Position numbers and translations under genes: made by a program
The notes under the pieces: generated by a model
Databases searched by the model: none
What the model was told of the DNA's origin: nothing
The model's input: the letters and a program-made list of their open reading frames with translations, nothing else
Part shown: positions 1 through 14,700 of the stretch, one piece after another
Numbering within the stretch: the stretch's first letter is position 1
How the letters are laid out: each line of letters starts with the position of its first letter
NCBI GenBank assembly: GCA_947652115.1
Contig: OX393573.1
Location: 13,762,491-13,826,490 of the forward strand
Length of the DNA: 64,000 nucleotides
Direction of reading: 5' to 3'
Origin: Blastomussa wellsi
Lineage: Eukaryota; Cnidaria; Anthozoa; Scleractinia; Plerogyridae

Positions 1-1369
1 CTTCTTTACTCAAAATATCACGTGACGCGCAAAGTCTGTGAAGGAAGCTATCATGAAGAACGCACACAAAGAGAAAACTGTGTAAAGCAAATGTTGTTAG
101 AGAAGAAACTTAGCATAAAATCTCCATTATTGCGCGCAAATACTTACAGGAAACGTTGCATTTTAGTCACTGATAAAAAAGCAGTATCTAACGGTATAGC
201 ATTTTACAATTTTTAGACGTGTTTTCGCGCAACAGGGAAGATTTTAGCCCATGATTCATATCTGCAACGAAGAAGGTTCCTGGGTGACAACGGAGCGAAC
301 CCTACCCAACCTGAAAATACCAGTAGTTATATAGTGAAGAAGCGGCAAGGTGAAGATGTGTTCAGACATTTTAAACGATACATTGAACTCCTTTTATTAG
401 CGCAGCCTCCTTCACGACAGTTCTTCGTGTTGTCACGCAATAGACTCCTTGACCGTTGCGTGACATCACGTAATGGATACGAAAGATCGAAGCGACTCCC
501 AGCAAAAAATGCAAGGATGTACAAGTAATTTTTGCAAAACGATGTCCAGACACGAAGCTCGCTTTACAAACAATAAACAACGCTGACAGCTCTAAGGTCA
601 TATCCACAACATGGAAGCAAATGAAACCACTACATTGCCTTACCGCAGTTGCTCTCTCTTGTCCCAAAGTGAACTTTGAAAAAATCCTGCATCCAGAAAC
701 TCTCACAGACACACATTTTGGTGCTACGATCACAGTAGCCATGGCCAGAACAGTTGTTTCTGCAAACTGAATGAGCAATGAGCAACTAGTACATGACAGC
801 AACAGAACATTTGACTTCTTATACCATGGCATAGAAAATACACCAAGTCAGATTACAGGGAAGCCATACTTTTGTATACTCGATGGTATATATTGTGGTT
901 CAAATTTATCCCTGGTTTAAAATTTTTTAAACCAAGTTGATTTCCCTTTGTTTCAGATTATGCTAATCAACATGAGACAATGAAAAATAAGAATCAAACT
1001 GGTTTAAAAAAATTTAAACCAAAGATAAAATTAAACCACAACATATACACCCAACCTTCCCACCGTGTGTTGCGGTCTTATTCCCGCTAAAATTTAAAAC
1101 GCATATTCCCTAAAGCATGGTGTAAAATGAGTATGCAAAACTTTCCTATGGAACACCAAGGTAAATCCCACTTGTGACAAATAACATTTACTTATTTTAG
1201 TCTCAACTTCATCAATAGAGGTTCCAAGCCTATACATACTAATGTGCTTACTATAAGGCATGCAGTTCGACGCGTTTTGCACACGCAGTCTAACGCACAT
1301 AAACGAACGTGAACTTTGGCTGGCAAGACTTCTGAGCTGTACGGTAACGCTTGTAACCCCAACACTTAC
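1..1369. other. Intron of gene 1 at the left edge; one MITE, no exon seen
   Basis: I searched the minus strand for the expected Cys-rich EGF-like and membrane-helix exons and found none. Apart from the palindromic element at 884-1049, nothing is recognisable. Confidence 0.5.
884..1049. mobile_element. MITE-like palindrome, family A copy 1
   Basis: The terminal inverted repeat begins GTATATATTGTGGTT and ends in the complementary AACCACAACATATAC. The inner arms are TTTAAA-rich. It shares arms and spacer words with the element at 17272-17453. No coding capacity. Confidence 0.7.
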
Positions 1370-2331
1370 TGTAAGGTTCAACTTTCAACATTCCAAATTC
1401 GAAGAAGCCTTCCTCGTTTCCAATCTTGTCTTTCAAGATTCCAGCCACTTCATAGCCGTCCTTAGCTTCGGACACTTTGTCCTTCACGTAAAACATCACC
1501 ATCATGCTGTGAAACGAACAGATTTTGGTGTCATTTTAAAATGCTGAAATTTGTTCCTGCATCAATGGAAACCCAAAAATAATGGTGTAGTTTTGTTACC
1601 TAGGACTATCACTACACTGAAACCGCTTGTTGTTACCTAACACTTAGGATGGCAAGGACGGAAGTGGATTGAAATTTCCAAAAAAAAATGCCAGCTTTTT
1701 CAAATCCTAGAGCCATTCCTTGACATATCGCCAGAAATATGTTTGCTCTTTCGTTTGATAGCTTCCTATTAGTCCACCAGGAGGCACCAGGTAATGATTT
1801 TACCAATGAAAGAGGCTGGAAACACAAAAAGCCTTGTGATAGTGCCCCTTTAAGCGTCTATTGGTACCAAGGCACGAACTGAATGAAGCTCCTTTACCAG
1901 GACGCACACCTCGACTAAACACTTGGATGATCTTTGTAGGATAAGAAGGGCTAGTTTACAAGGTAAGATTCCCAGCTCAGTAAGATTTTTTTTCCAACAA
2001 AGCAGTTGTTCTCTCGGGTCGACTACAAACTGTTTACCTGTGTCCAACCCCGGCTTCTTTCAAATGTTCCACTATGATGTCTTCATCTTGAACATCAAGA
2101 ATCACTGCTAGTTTACGAATCAGCTGCTCCTATTGATTGAAAAAAAAGGAGTCACGTGAGACGTTGGCTTTTTGCATGAGCCACTCGGTTTTCTGTCCAA
2201 ATGTCTTTGCGCCACTGTTTCCAGAGTATTCACACACACACACACACGAAGATGCGGTACCTTATTCTCTTCTGTGAACTTGGTGATATCCACGTCTAGA
2301 TACAACTCCACAAGATGAGCACTGTTTTCAT
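1370..2331 (-). CDS. KIAA0319: Gene 1 exons 21-23: conserved post-PKD region
   Basis: Exons 2331-2261 (LVELYLDVDITKFTEENK), 2129-2038 (QLIRKLAVILDVQDEDIIV) and 1506-1370 (MVMFYVKDK, FEFGMLKVEPY). These match the segment that in vertebrate KIAA0319/KIAA0319L links the last PKD to the EGF-like cysteine cluster and the membrane helix. The last exon ends in phase 1 at a GTAAGT donor, so more coding exons lie to the left of the window. Confidence 0.85.
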
Positions 2332-5300
2332 CTGTAAATTCACACAAGTTTAAGATGCAATCACACACAGTAAACTCACGTTCCAACACTTCATTCAACC
2401 TCGGGGACCGCGGTGCGCTCTTTCCCGCACAGAACTCGAGAAAAACCAAGTGTCAGAATTTGGTTATGATAAGATCACATAACATGATTGTAAATCTTGA
2501 TAAAGTAAAAGCATTCCTTAAATATGTACATCAAATTTTCTTTTTCATTAGTGAAATTTCGTTTTGAGATGAGTTAGTGCGCTTCGAAGTTATGAGGAAA
2601 TTTCATTGAAAGTTCGTACAAACAAAGTACATGAAAAGTCGTTGAAATTCGCTTTCACTTCTTTTGCATAACACTGTACAAGAAATGGGCTTTAATATGA
2701 ACCATTATCCTCAAATCTCACTGAGATGCAATAAATTAAATTATTTACCTTCCTTGACGGTAAGTATGACGTCATCGTTACCCTTGAGACCCTTCCCATC
2801 AGCCACAGTGAGCCTAAACTTGTACATTCCTTCCACAAGGTTAGACAGACGCAGTACAGCTTGATGGTCGCTATTGTTTATAACATCCTGCAGCGTGCAG
2901 ACAGAACAAAATGATGATCAAATCAACAACAATCTTCAAATGCGGGGTTCGACAACTCGCCAAGAGGAATTTTCTGATTCGAGTTTGAAACTGACAAATA
3001 GCAAATAGTTTTAACCCAGCTCAGAGTTGACAGAGACTTCACTGAAAAACTATGCAACGAACGGCCTAAAGGGGATTAGGGCGAGAAGACATCTGACACT
3101 TCAGACTAATCTTGGACAGAATTCTAAACTTTTTTCAAAAAAAATAATAATTGTGACCCCTTTCTTTACTTTTTCAACTTTCAGTCAAAAGATTTTCATA
3201 TTTTTCGATATTTCGGACACTCTGAAAGAACATCCTCTTTGACGTAAAACAGCCACACTTTCTGTCTTACACAAGTGAAGTCCCCTTCGAAATAAAAGTA
3301 GTTATATGAATTGTCACGCAGTGCACTGTGCTCTACAAGGGGGAAGCGTTGTGTGACAACCAAGTAAAGGAAGCAAGCACTTACACCAGCTGCAGGACTC
3401 TTGGGGTCACGTGACCATTCGTACTCCACAATGCCGTGATCGTCGTGAGAGTTAGAGCCATCTAGCTCAGCGGCTCTGTTTGGAAGATGCACAATAACAT
3501 CTGGACCGCCATTAGCTACAGGCGGCTTGTTTACATCTGAAAACAACAACAATATTTTTATTACTTGAGAATTATGTAGGTCTTAATCTCTTGGCTCCGC
3601 AGGTACATGTAGCAACGCTAATCGAGGCGGGCCAGGATAATCAGGGAAAAAAGAAAAAAAATACACACTAAAAATGCAAATAAGTAATAATTAAATTCGA
3701 AAACAGCACAAATCTACAGAAACAGCAATGTAATTAATTGAGGTTGACAATGTAGAAGGTTATGAGAGGAAGATAAATAACACACAAATGAAAAGATAAG
3801 ATGGGCCGAAGAAAAGCAAAAAGAATAACTACTGAGTGTATTTTCTAACTTTGGAGATAATAGACTCTAATTCTTCGTACGAGTCTTCGGATTCTAATAC
3901 ATGTAAGTCATACGAATTTTCCTTTCAAAGATGAGTCTTGGTAGAGTTTAATGGGGCCATGTATCATTACACAAGATTCACAGGAAAGATGTATCCTGAT
4001 GGGTTTATCAGCTGCCTTAATTATTTGCTCCACAGACATATATAATTCACTGCGATGATATTTCTTACTTTTAACAATCCTTGGAAAGGCCTCAGTACAT
4101 TTTCTTTTGCAAGAGAAGTATTTAAACATTACATGTATTTGCTGTCAGAAAATTGCTGCATGATTTAGTTCCGGTAGGTCCGTGGTTTTGTTTTGTTTTT
4201 TCCTACCCTTGCTGCTCTCTTTTTTATTTAAGGAGGCTGGCAACAGTATCCAGCACTTTTCTAACGGCTACACTTTGAAGGATGAATACTACCACTGTTT
4301 AACAAGCGATGATACAATAATGGTGTCATACAAATGCCCAATCATTGGTAAACAAGTTACGGTCATCCTTTTTATATAACAGGTTACCATAGCAACAGTA
4401 TGACTTGCTAAAACATCTTTTATTTTGGCTTCAAAAAAGTTTGCTTTTCAAAAAGTTGCATCATATCATGTTTATTACAATTCCATAACAAAAAATGTGG
4501 GTCACCGAGCTCATTTTTGAGTTACAAGAGCTTAAAGCCAAAGGTGTTTTTAGCTAGTCATATTGTTGCTATGGTAACCTATTGGGCAACAAAATTGACA
4601 GCAACATGTTCACCAGTGATTGGACAGTGTTTTGATACCATGAGTTTGGCATCTATAGATATAGAGTGGTTATAATGACCAATGAAAATCTACGTCTTGG
4701 AAAGTGCTAGAAACTGTTTTGAGCCACCTTAATTAAACTATAAAAAGCTATTAGGGACCAACTCGAAAACCTTATGGTTCTTTTAGCCACTAGACTCCAT
4801 TTTCACAAATACTTGTATTGTTAATTTCTCTTAATATTTTTTTCTTATGTATGCAATTTAAGCTCTGTAATTATAATGTTGTGAGTCAAATAAAGATTGT
4901 TGCTGTTGTTGTTGTTTGTTGGTTTGTTTAAAAGCTCACCTTTTTTGACATTTACCGCCACTGTATCACTTCCTGTGAGTCCTTTGTCGTCAGTAACAGT
5001 CAGCTTGAAGACATAGTGACCTTCAAGAAGTTTCTTCACTGTCACAGTTTTCTCATTGACTCCTGACATCTCTGCATCGCGTGGTCCACTTCAGAGTAAT
5101 AAACAAAAAAAATTAACAACAAATACAGCATTCCCTCTCTGTGCGTTTCTTTTTTTTTTCGTATCAAATCAATGTGTGATAACATAGATGCACGCTACTA
5201 TAGTGCAGTGTATATCGTTACAGCTTAGTCTGGCTGCCTCAAAGAAGCTCTGTTACGGATGACACATTTTGAAAAGTTGAGAAAAACTTTTTACATGTAA

Positions 5301-8300
5301 ATTAGTAGTAAATTACAGTCCATCTCGATATTCATCATTCACAGCCATGATAACATTGTTTCTTCTCCGTTTATTGCTACATCTGGTGCTTTTCTGCCTT
5401 GGTAAATTATTGATTCAAGGTTTCATTTGATTTGAAGGGAATTTTTCCTCCACTTAACATTGTTTTGTGCATTGGCACAGTTGATCATCAGCCCAGACAA
5501 AGAAATTGATCAGAATGGAGTTAGTGATAGTATGCCAATAATTGAGTGTTGCAACAAATTTTCACGACTGGAAAAACATGATTTATCTAGACGCAATCAA
5601 AAAAGACTTTGTTGAAATTCTTGTGACTATACAAAGCCAGACAGAAAATACTTTTATTACTAGATATTCTGAAATACATGTATCTGTCTTTCTGATATAC
5701 ATTTGACATATCTACATATATCTGAAATACAATTGACATACATATATCTGACATGGAGGTTGGAGAACACGCCCCAACAAATTATTGTGAATTGTAGAAT
5801 GCGAACAGCGCACAGAATGCAATGAAGTCATGCATGAAACAAGCCTTTAATAATCACCTTGATTGCTCCCAGTGATAGCTCATGATCTTCTGATCATCAC
5901 GGCTGGCAGAGGCATCAAGAACTGTCGAGTCATCTGGAAACACCAGATCCTAAGGAAAACAATTCAATTTATAATTGAATAAATGCAGCTAGCAATTCTG
6001 TTTTAGACCTTACTTAAAAGGACATGACAGGGGAGCATACAGAAAATAACACAATAATGTTTTAATACCACTTTTCTTTCTGCCGTGCTACCTGCACATC
6101 TACACGATTGTACAATTGATTTTAAATTTAAGCCTGGTTTTCATAATTTATGTCGGGAAAATCCCAGACGATCGGGGAAATCACTGTTTCCCGACTGTCC
6201 CAGACTTTACCGATAAGTTGGAGAAACGACAGGCGTCCTGTTGTAGATTCTCTCAACATTCTGAATTTGGGACTGGAGCCAAGCAATTGAAAAGAACCCA
6301 GAGGATTGGTAACAAGCAAAAATCATTGGAAACGTCACAGACAGGTGGATATTTCAGTTTTCATACATGTATGTCGGGAATGATCGCTGACCATTCCAAA
6401 AACTGGGACACGTTGGGAAAATAGAAACACTCCTGATTTTCTCAATTTGTCACCGACCATCCCAGGCGATCGGGGATATTAAAGATTTCCAATTTTCATT
6501 AGTCGCAAAAATCTGGGACGGTCGGGAAACAGTAAAATCCCCGATCGTCTGGGATTTTTCCGACATACATGTATGAAAACTGGGCTTTATAAAATATTTT
6601 ATTAAACACAGGAAACCCATTCTCACCTTATCTGAGCCAGCCACTGCCACAGGTGGAGCATTCTTCTCAGGTTGAACTACAACTGTCACACTGGAACTGG
6701 CTGTCTGTCCACCTGTATCGGTTACTTTTAACAAAAACGTGTAGTCACCCACAACCATGTTAGACACCTTGAGCGTTGGAGAGCTTGTACCCTACAAAAA
6801 CAGGATTATATGTAATCCTTGCCAATCAATCCTTCAGAAAGAAGTTGTGGCCTTATGGTTAGTAAGCTGGACTCCGGATCGAGCAGTCCAGGCTCGATCC
6901 CTGGCTGGCCCACTGTGTTGTGTTACTGGGAACAACATTTTACTTAAACAGTGATTCACCACCCAGGTGTTTAAAAGGACACCAGTGAATGTGATGCTGA
7001 AGGGTGGACTAGCATCCCATTCAGGGAAAGAAGAAATACTCTCAGTTACTTCAAAAGTGGGAGACACGAGGGCCTAATGGTTAGTGCGCTGGACTCCAGA
7101 TCAGACAGTCCGGGTTCGAGCCTTGGCCGAGGCACTGCGCTGTGTTCTTGGATAAGAAACTTTACTCTCACAGTGCCTCTCTTCACCCAGGTGTAAAAAT
7201 GGGTACCAGCAAATTGTAACGCTGGAGGGTAACCTTGCAATGGACTAGCATCCCATACAGGGGAAGCAGAAATAGGCCATTCCGAAATTGCGCAGGGAAC
7301 TGGGGCAAGATTCAACTTTTAACCAAACGCTAAATTGACACCACTACACGAAAGATCATGTTGAAATTGGTCATCTGACCAAGTTTGAAGTTTTTAGGTT
7401 CAAAAGAGACCAAGTTTCGGACTTTTATCAGATTTGTGACAACTCTAAAATGCAGTCATGGAACTACTATTTGACAGAAGCTGAGAAGAAAATCACTATG
7501 ATTGCCCATGTTTAAGAGTAGCGCGGAAATCATAAAAAAAATTAAGAGTTTATATGATTTTGGGGGACGCTGTGTCAAAATTCTAGATGTTTGTATGGAT
7601 TTTGAGCCATAACTTGGTCTTTTTTCAACCTCAAAACTTCAGACTTGGTCAGATGAAAAATTTCAACGCTATCTTTCATGTGGTGGTGTAAAATTATCGA
7701 TCGGTTAAATGTTGAAACTTGCTCCAGTTCCCTGCGCAATTTTGGAATGGCCTATACTCACTTTTCGCTTCATGCTAAGGAAACCGGGATACGCTCAGGG
7801 GTTTCATTAAGTTTTTGTGCAGGAGGTCAGTAGGGTTTTTCACTCAGGCATTTTTAGTTTTTCTTATAAAAGAAACTGAGTAGACAAGACAAAAACAGCC
7901 AGGCAAAATCATGGCTAAGTCTCGTTCACAGCCGGTCAATTTGTCCGGAGCCCAGCCCTTAATGCAGCCCCTGTAAGCTCCACCCTCATGAGCCACTAGG
8001 CTCATCTGAAGACGTTACCTTTTTACCTGTTACTTTATGTTAAGGAAGCTAGGAAAAACTCCAGTCTGAAAGGGCCACTATGCTCACATAGAGACTCCAT
8101 GATTAAATCACAACCCATGCCAAAAACATTACAATGCTGACTGAACTTACCTGCATATCCCCTACTGCTGGACTTGAAGGTGTCTTGCTCCATTCATAGC
8201 TGACAATCCCCTACAAAAGCCACACAGAAAGTAGAGATCAATTAAACTACATATGTTCGAAAACAAAGATCTTACATGTCAAATATTTTATGTAGAGTAT

Positions 8301-11300
8301 GGTTCACATGTGCCAATGTACATAATTATGATTTCAGGAAGTACTGTATAGTTCTTAATGTTTACTGGCAAAACATGAAAATTAATTCGAATGCTTTTAC
8401 CTTGTCATCAGTGCTTCCATTGCCATAAAGTGTTACATGGTCCACAGGGAGTACAATCACAACATCATTCCCTGCACGAGCCACAGGTGGGTAATCTTTC
8501 TCTAATAAAAAGAAATAATATTATTATGAGGAGCAACTTCTCAGTATGATATCAAATCATCATCATTTACATGCTTTAACAAGTACATGATTGTCATAAC
8601 GACCATGTTGCACATCTCTCTGCAGTTCTGCAGTATGCAGATTCACAGTAAAATTAATATTGGGTAGTTTGTTTTTGATCGCCCAAAGAGACCAGGACCT
8701 TTTTTCTCTTAACTTGCCTGTTCAAATTTATTACAAACGGCTAGAGAGAAGTTATAGACATGCATTGATTGGTCCTTACCATCATTGACAGTGACTGTTG
8801 CTGTCGTGGAATCTGATTCCCCATCAGAATCAGTAACAGTAAGCCTACAATGAGAACATACAATTATAATACTACATTAACATCAATTAACGTATTTTTA
8901 TGCGGGAGTGGGCTTTTATACGGGGTGAAGTTTGTCTGGGAGTGTTTTTTTTAATGGGAGTGGAGTTTTGTGTGGAAGTGGACTTATACACCATACTGAA
9001 GCAAATTCCTCTTAATCTGGAACTACAGTGTTGCATTATCTCTTCTTCAAGCTATTTAGGAATCCTGCCCTTGTTGTAAACTACTGTACATACACTTCAA
9101 ACTTATTAAGACCTACAGTATATCAAGTTTTCATTTTTACAGTGCTACGCGCCTTACCGTTGCCACTCGAGAAACTTTTTGATTAAATTTTGAAATCTTT
9201 TTGACAACTTTTTGCTAACTTTAAAGCAAGCCAGCCAACCAGAACATGAGAATGTAAATTCCCAAGGGAGTGAATGCACTTATAATTTGACATCTCCGTC
9301 CTTGGAAATTCTCATGTTCTGATTGGCCGGCTCGCTTTGAAGTTAGCAAAAAGTTGTCAAAAAGATGTCAAAATTTAATCAAAAACTTTCTCGAATGGCA
9401 ACAGTAAGGCGCGTAGCACTGTAAACCAAATGTCAGGCCATTTTAGCAAGACCTACTTAAATGTATAGATTCCAGGTACAAGGGACTTGAGCTGAAGAAC
9501 AGACGAGTCAATTCCTGAACTCATCATCTTGTTCTTGTCATTCAATGGACCTTTCACCTCTTCCCACTTGTACTGGGTGATCTTGTCATCATCAGAGCTC
9601 TCTGCAACACAAAATTAATATTAAAATGTTCCATAATTTCAGAATTTGTTTTATTATTTTATTATTTTGTACAACGTTACCCATTTTCTAAACAAGCAGG
9701 AAAGTGGGTACAAATATTTAAAATCAACTGAAATGAAAAATTGAACCTACATGTAGCATGTAAAATGGTAATCCAAAATAAATGTAAAAAGACCAATTTC
9801 ACTGTTATTGGCTTAAATGCAAATATACATGTATAGTACACTTTTGAAAAGTTTAAAGGCATCCCTCCAAACCATACAAAGCTCTCTTAAATGTCAACTT
9901 TTCAAACAAGTACTGCATACATGTATGTGCATTTTAGCCAATAATACTGGGATTTAGTAAACTTACATTATTTTGGATGAACTTCCATGTGCCAGGCTCA
10001 ATTTTTTGTTTCAACGGATTTTAAATATTTGCACCCAACCCCCTGCTCGTTTAGAAAATGGCTAATTGATTATAAAGAAAGATAAGAAGAGATTGATATT
10101 GAGATTGAAGGATGCAAGGGACAAAGAGCCAGTAATATGAAACATACATTGTAATTCTTAGAGAGGTTAAATGCAATGACCTTTACTAGTACAGTACAAC
10201 TGTGTTTCTAGCACTTTAACCAATTTACTTCTTAGTCTCAACAGGTTTGCACTCAACAGCAGAATACTCACTTGATCCATCAAGCACGACTTCATTAGTT
10301 GGTAGAGTAATTGTCTGTTCTTTGGGTGATATGTCAGAACGAGGTGGCTTATTCACTCTAGGGGCTGCAGAAAAGAGTCAAGACAATGAGATTAACATTA
10401 ACCTGTGATTGTCATGATTTTCTTCATCTATAGCCAATCATTAGATTTAAGTTTTATTCCAAATCTATAAATTAGTTCAATGCGATGTATAATTTGAAAG
10501 TTTACTCACACAGACTCTAAAGCAGTCTAATAGTCATTTTTCCTACAGTGCAATCTTATTGGATGCACAGTGGCCTGATGGCTTGATTGGACGGTACAGG
10601 TTTGAGCCCTGGCCAGAACACTGTGTTGTGTTCTTGGGCAAGACACTTACTCTCACAGTGCCTCTCTCCACCCAGGTTACAAAATGTATACTGGTAAAAT
10701 AATGATGGGAAGGGGTGGGGGGGGCATGATGGTCTAGCATCCCATCCAGAGGGAGTAGAAATATTCCTAGCTCCTTAATGCTGCTGAAACCGGGAAAAGC
10801 TTCGGCAGAATGGGTCACTTTGGTATGAGGCTTTACTAATGACAAAAAGTATGAAATGTACACAATGGGGTTTCTAAGATAGACTTGTCACGTTTCTTAG
10901 ACCAGAGCCTGCTGGTTCAAAGCTCACCTGGAAGAACAGTGACATTTATGAATGCATATCCATAAGCTTGATTAGCATCGACAACCTTCACTTTGAACTG
11001 GTACACACCAGACTGGTCAAGCTGTAAAGAAATACATAATAAAAACAAATTAATAAAGAAGGAATGCTCGTTTAGCATGGGACAATGACAAAAATCTTTT
11101 AGGCCCCTGGAAGGATTCAAACCCACGACCTCTAGTAAATGCCAGTTGGCTGCTGAATAACCAACTTAACCATGGAGAATGCTTGGTTCAGCTATTAATT
11201 AGGTGCACATGTGGCATGTGCCCTGCTGCTATGTCCAGTTTGTACAATAGTTTAAAATAGCTGGGTATGCTAGTGACAAGTTAAGGCTGGAGAACAGTGA

Positions 11301-11664
11301 CTATCAGTGGCACTCTGAAAATCATCAGAGAAATGGTACATGTAGTCCTTCAATTTCATTTTGAACTTGAGGATGCATTACCAACTCATACTATGATAGA
11401 AAAGACCAAAGCTCCCTGCGGCCCCCTCCCCCCCACCCCCTAAAAAAAACAAAAATAAAAGCACCTCTCCTAATATGCAAAGCCCCTCCACTCCTCACCC
11501 CCCCCCAAAAAAAAAAACACAAACACCCCCCTCCTAACCATTTTAAACATTAGCTCTTCTTCAACAAAATACTGCCTGGTCAACACAATTAAATTTTGTC
11601 AGTTTGTGCTTATCACTGGTGAGATGCACTTTTTCTGCCGGGCAATTAATAAACAAAGTGATAG

Positions 11665-11709
<45 letters not shown>

Positions 11710-14700
11710 GTATAACAATATAATATATACAATATACGAAGGGCTAACGCTCGAAACCTTAGCTCTTGAATCTCTTTACGGTGGCCAATTGACATTATCA
11801 ACCCAGTTGATAAAACCAAATTATATTAATAAACAAAGCAACTCACGTTAACGTACCTGACTCAGTATCACTCTCCTTGAGTCATGCCCTTCCATGTAAC
11901 CATGGCTCCCTTCAGGAGCCGAGATCTGCTGCCAGTGATATGAGTATGGATTGTCTAATAAACAGCATAAAAACAATTGCCAATTAATGAACGTTCAAAC
12001 TGCACAGTCATGTAATAAGATAACTATAAAGTTAACTAAAATACAGTTAATAATTTGTTTTAGCCTGAAGTTCTTTTTCTCAAATTCACTTGAGTTTGAT
12101 ATTCCATAATTCCGATTATGATTTTTTTTACAACAAATTAAAAAAAGGAAAATAAATCTTCACAACCGTACATGATAACTACATTGTACTCTGTGTACAA
12201 ACAGTGGTCATTTCAATTCTAATTGTCAGTATATACCCGATGTTTCCTTGGGCCAGGCACTTGCATACAAGCTGACTGTGTTCACAGGCAATGTCAATAC
12301 TTTGTCGTCACCTGCAGACACTTGAAGAGATGGTCTTGGCACTGGCAAAAGAAAAATGAAGTTTTAATTTAAAACTTTAGTATACTTTATTTAATTATAC
12401 ACATTATTGCAGATCTGATTAAATGTACATGGTTTGAGGGAAAATAACTTTTACACTGAGAAAATTGCAAAGCATACAACACTGTCACATGACTGTACAA
12501 TGTACAACTTGTAGATGAAGTAAATTATGCAATGGCAGTCAATAAAAAAATAAATATGAAACCGACCTTTAGTGGATTTTTCCACTGAAGGCTTTTTGGT
12601 AGTTGTTTCTGTCAATCAAATATACAGTAAAAAATTATGTAGTACACATGTAAATATCAGATAGTACATACATTGTAACAAGTGATATAAAAGTATGGCT
12701 CCAACTACATTATCTAAATATTAATAAGACAATCAAATCGATTGCATCAACTAAACAGTTGTACTTTTGTACATACTGCTTACAAACAATGATGTACGTA
12801 ACTGATTATATATTATCACTATTTTTGTAACCATCGTCATCAACATCACCACTACTACCACCACCATCATTATCATCGTCATGGTCATTATCGTTACCAT
12901 CATCATTATCATTTACTCTATACATGTAGCTACTGATGTAAAGTAAATGAAATAATCCATATCTGAACTGCAAATATAGATGAAAGTGAGGAACGATCAG
13001 TGAATTTCCAATTTAAGTAATTGGAATAAAGAAGCATTCTGCAGGATTTGAATTTGTGACCTCTGTGAATGCTGAACTCTACCAACCCATGTGTAGCTAC
13101 TTTTGACACAACATGAAATAACACTTGCAGTTGTCCTTCGTGCTATTGCTGTAAACAGTAACTAAAATATGTACAAACATATTATTGTAGATAACCGGTG
13201 CTTTCCAGTTACCCCAAAATTTTGGTCATTATTTTAGGTAAGCTTAAGAATTCAAATGGAAGGTCTGTCTCAGTTCAATCTTACTGGAATGCTCGGGACC
13301 ACCTCCAGAAGTGGTCCACTTTGACCGGTCGGACCGATCAGACCGAAATTTACCATTCCATTTCCACGAACTGGTTAGTTGCCTCACTTCAGCTCACAAG
13401 TTTCTCTGAAGCAGACCGACTGGGATTTTAAGAGATACAAAATTGAAAGGACCATTCCACCCGGTTGGCCCAGTTCAATTCTTGGTTGGTTTGACTGGTT
13501 GGACTGAGTTAATGGAAAGCACCCAACACCTCCTTACCAAGATTATTCTCAGTCTGGTTAGCGACTGGCCCTGCAATCATATACATTTAAAAACACAAAC
13601 ATTAGAAACGCAACTTCACTGTGTTTCCCATGATTAACCGAGTTTAATAAAGCATTGCTACTAATATTACAGTAAACTGTAATCCGAAATCATTGGCCTC
13701 AATGGCATAATGCACAATGTGTATAACTTAACAGATTTACTGAAGGAACATATGCAGTAATTATATTTTGTAAGATGGCTAGACCAACATTATTTTATAA
13801 CATGGAGACATTTTGAGTTTTTGGACAATGAGATCAAGCCTGAAGCCCAGTACGTAACAACTAATATTTATTGCAAAACACAGTAAGATGCAATACATAG
13901 ACTGTGAAACCCATGAAATTTCTCTGAAATTCAACAACACCTAGAACTTTTTCAGAACCTGTTCACTACCCCTTAAATAACTGATAAAAGTATGCATACA
14001 TGTATGATAAGTTACATACCAACAGTAACCACAGGGGGAATCGATGAAGATGTGTTGTCACTAATTTCAGCCAAATTCACTTGATCTGTGTTGTTAGTGA
14101 CATTGACAAATGTTGGCTCAGTGGCTGAGGTTTGTAATGAAGAAGAAACAGATGCAGAACTCGTAGGTGATGGTTGTGGGACAGCCTACAAGGAGAAAAC
14201 ATCAATTTTCATATATTGTTCATGTACTATAGTAATCTGTTCAATACAAATTCATAACAATGCATACATGTACAATTATGAACACGAAAACCATTTGCAT
14301 AATTATTCAAGAAACTCTCCTTGAAACTCAACATTTGATGACTCAATTCTTTATATTGTGCCGTGAAGTTTGAGTGTCAAATTATTGAGTTGATTTAATG
14401 TAGTTAAATGATAATTTAACTTAGTTAATAACTATTGGCAAGCTTTTATTGGCCAGCCTTGCGGGGCTCAGGGGCCTTTGCGTTTGTGGCATTGCTACCG
14501 TCATGCTGCAGTTCCGGGCTGTTGTCAGGGCATTTCTGGCATTCGCAGGGTCAGCGATATTTTCAATTGACACATGTGTGCGCCATAGCATGTGCTTGTA
14601 GCTTTACACAGCGTACAGGACTGCAGCTAGCAATTTTTAGTGTCCCCTCCCTCCTCACCCATTTTTCTTTATTTATTTTTTTGTGGCGTGGCGTTTCTAG

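Noticed and set aside
371..832. 153-codon minus-strand frame near the left edge, tested as the missing EGF/membrane exon of gene 1
   Set aside because: Its cysteines do not match the CSGHGxC pattern of the family and it has no suitable acceptor.
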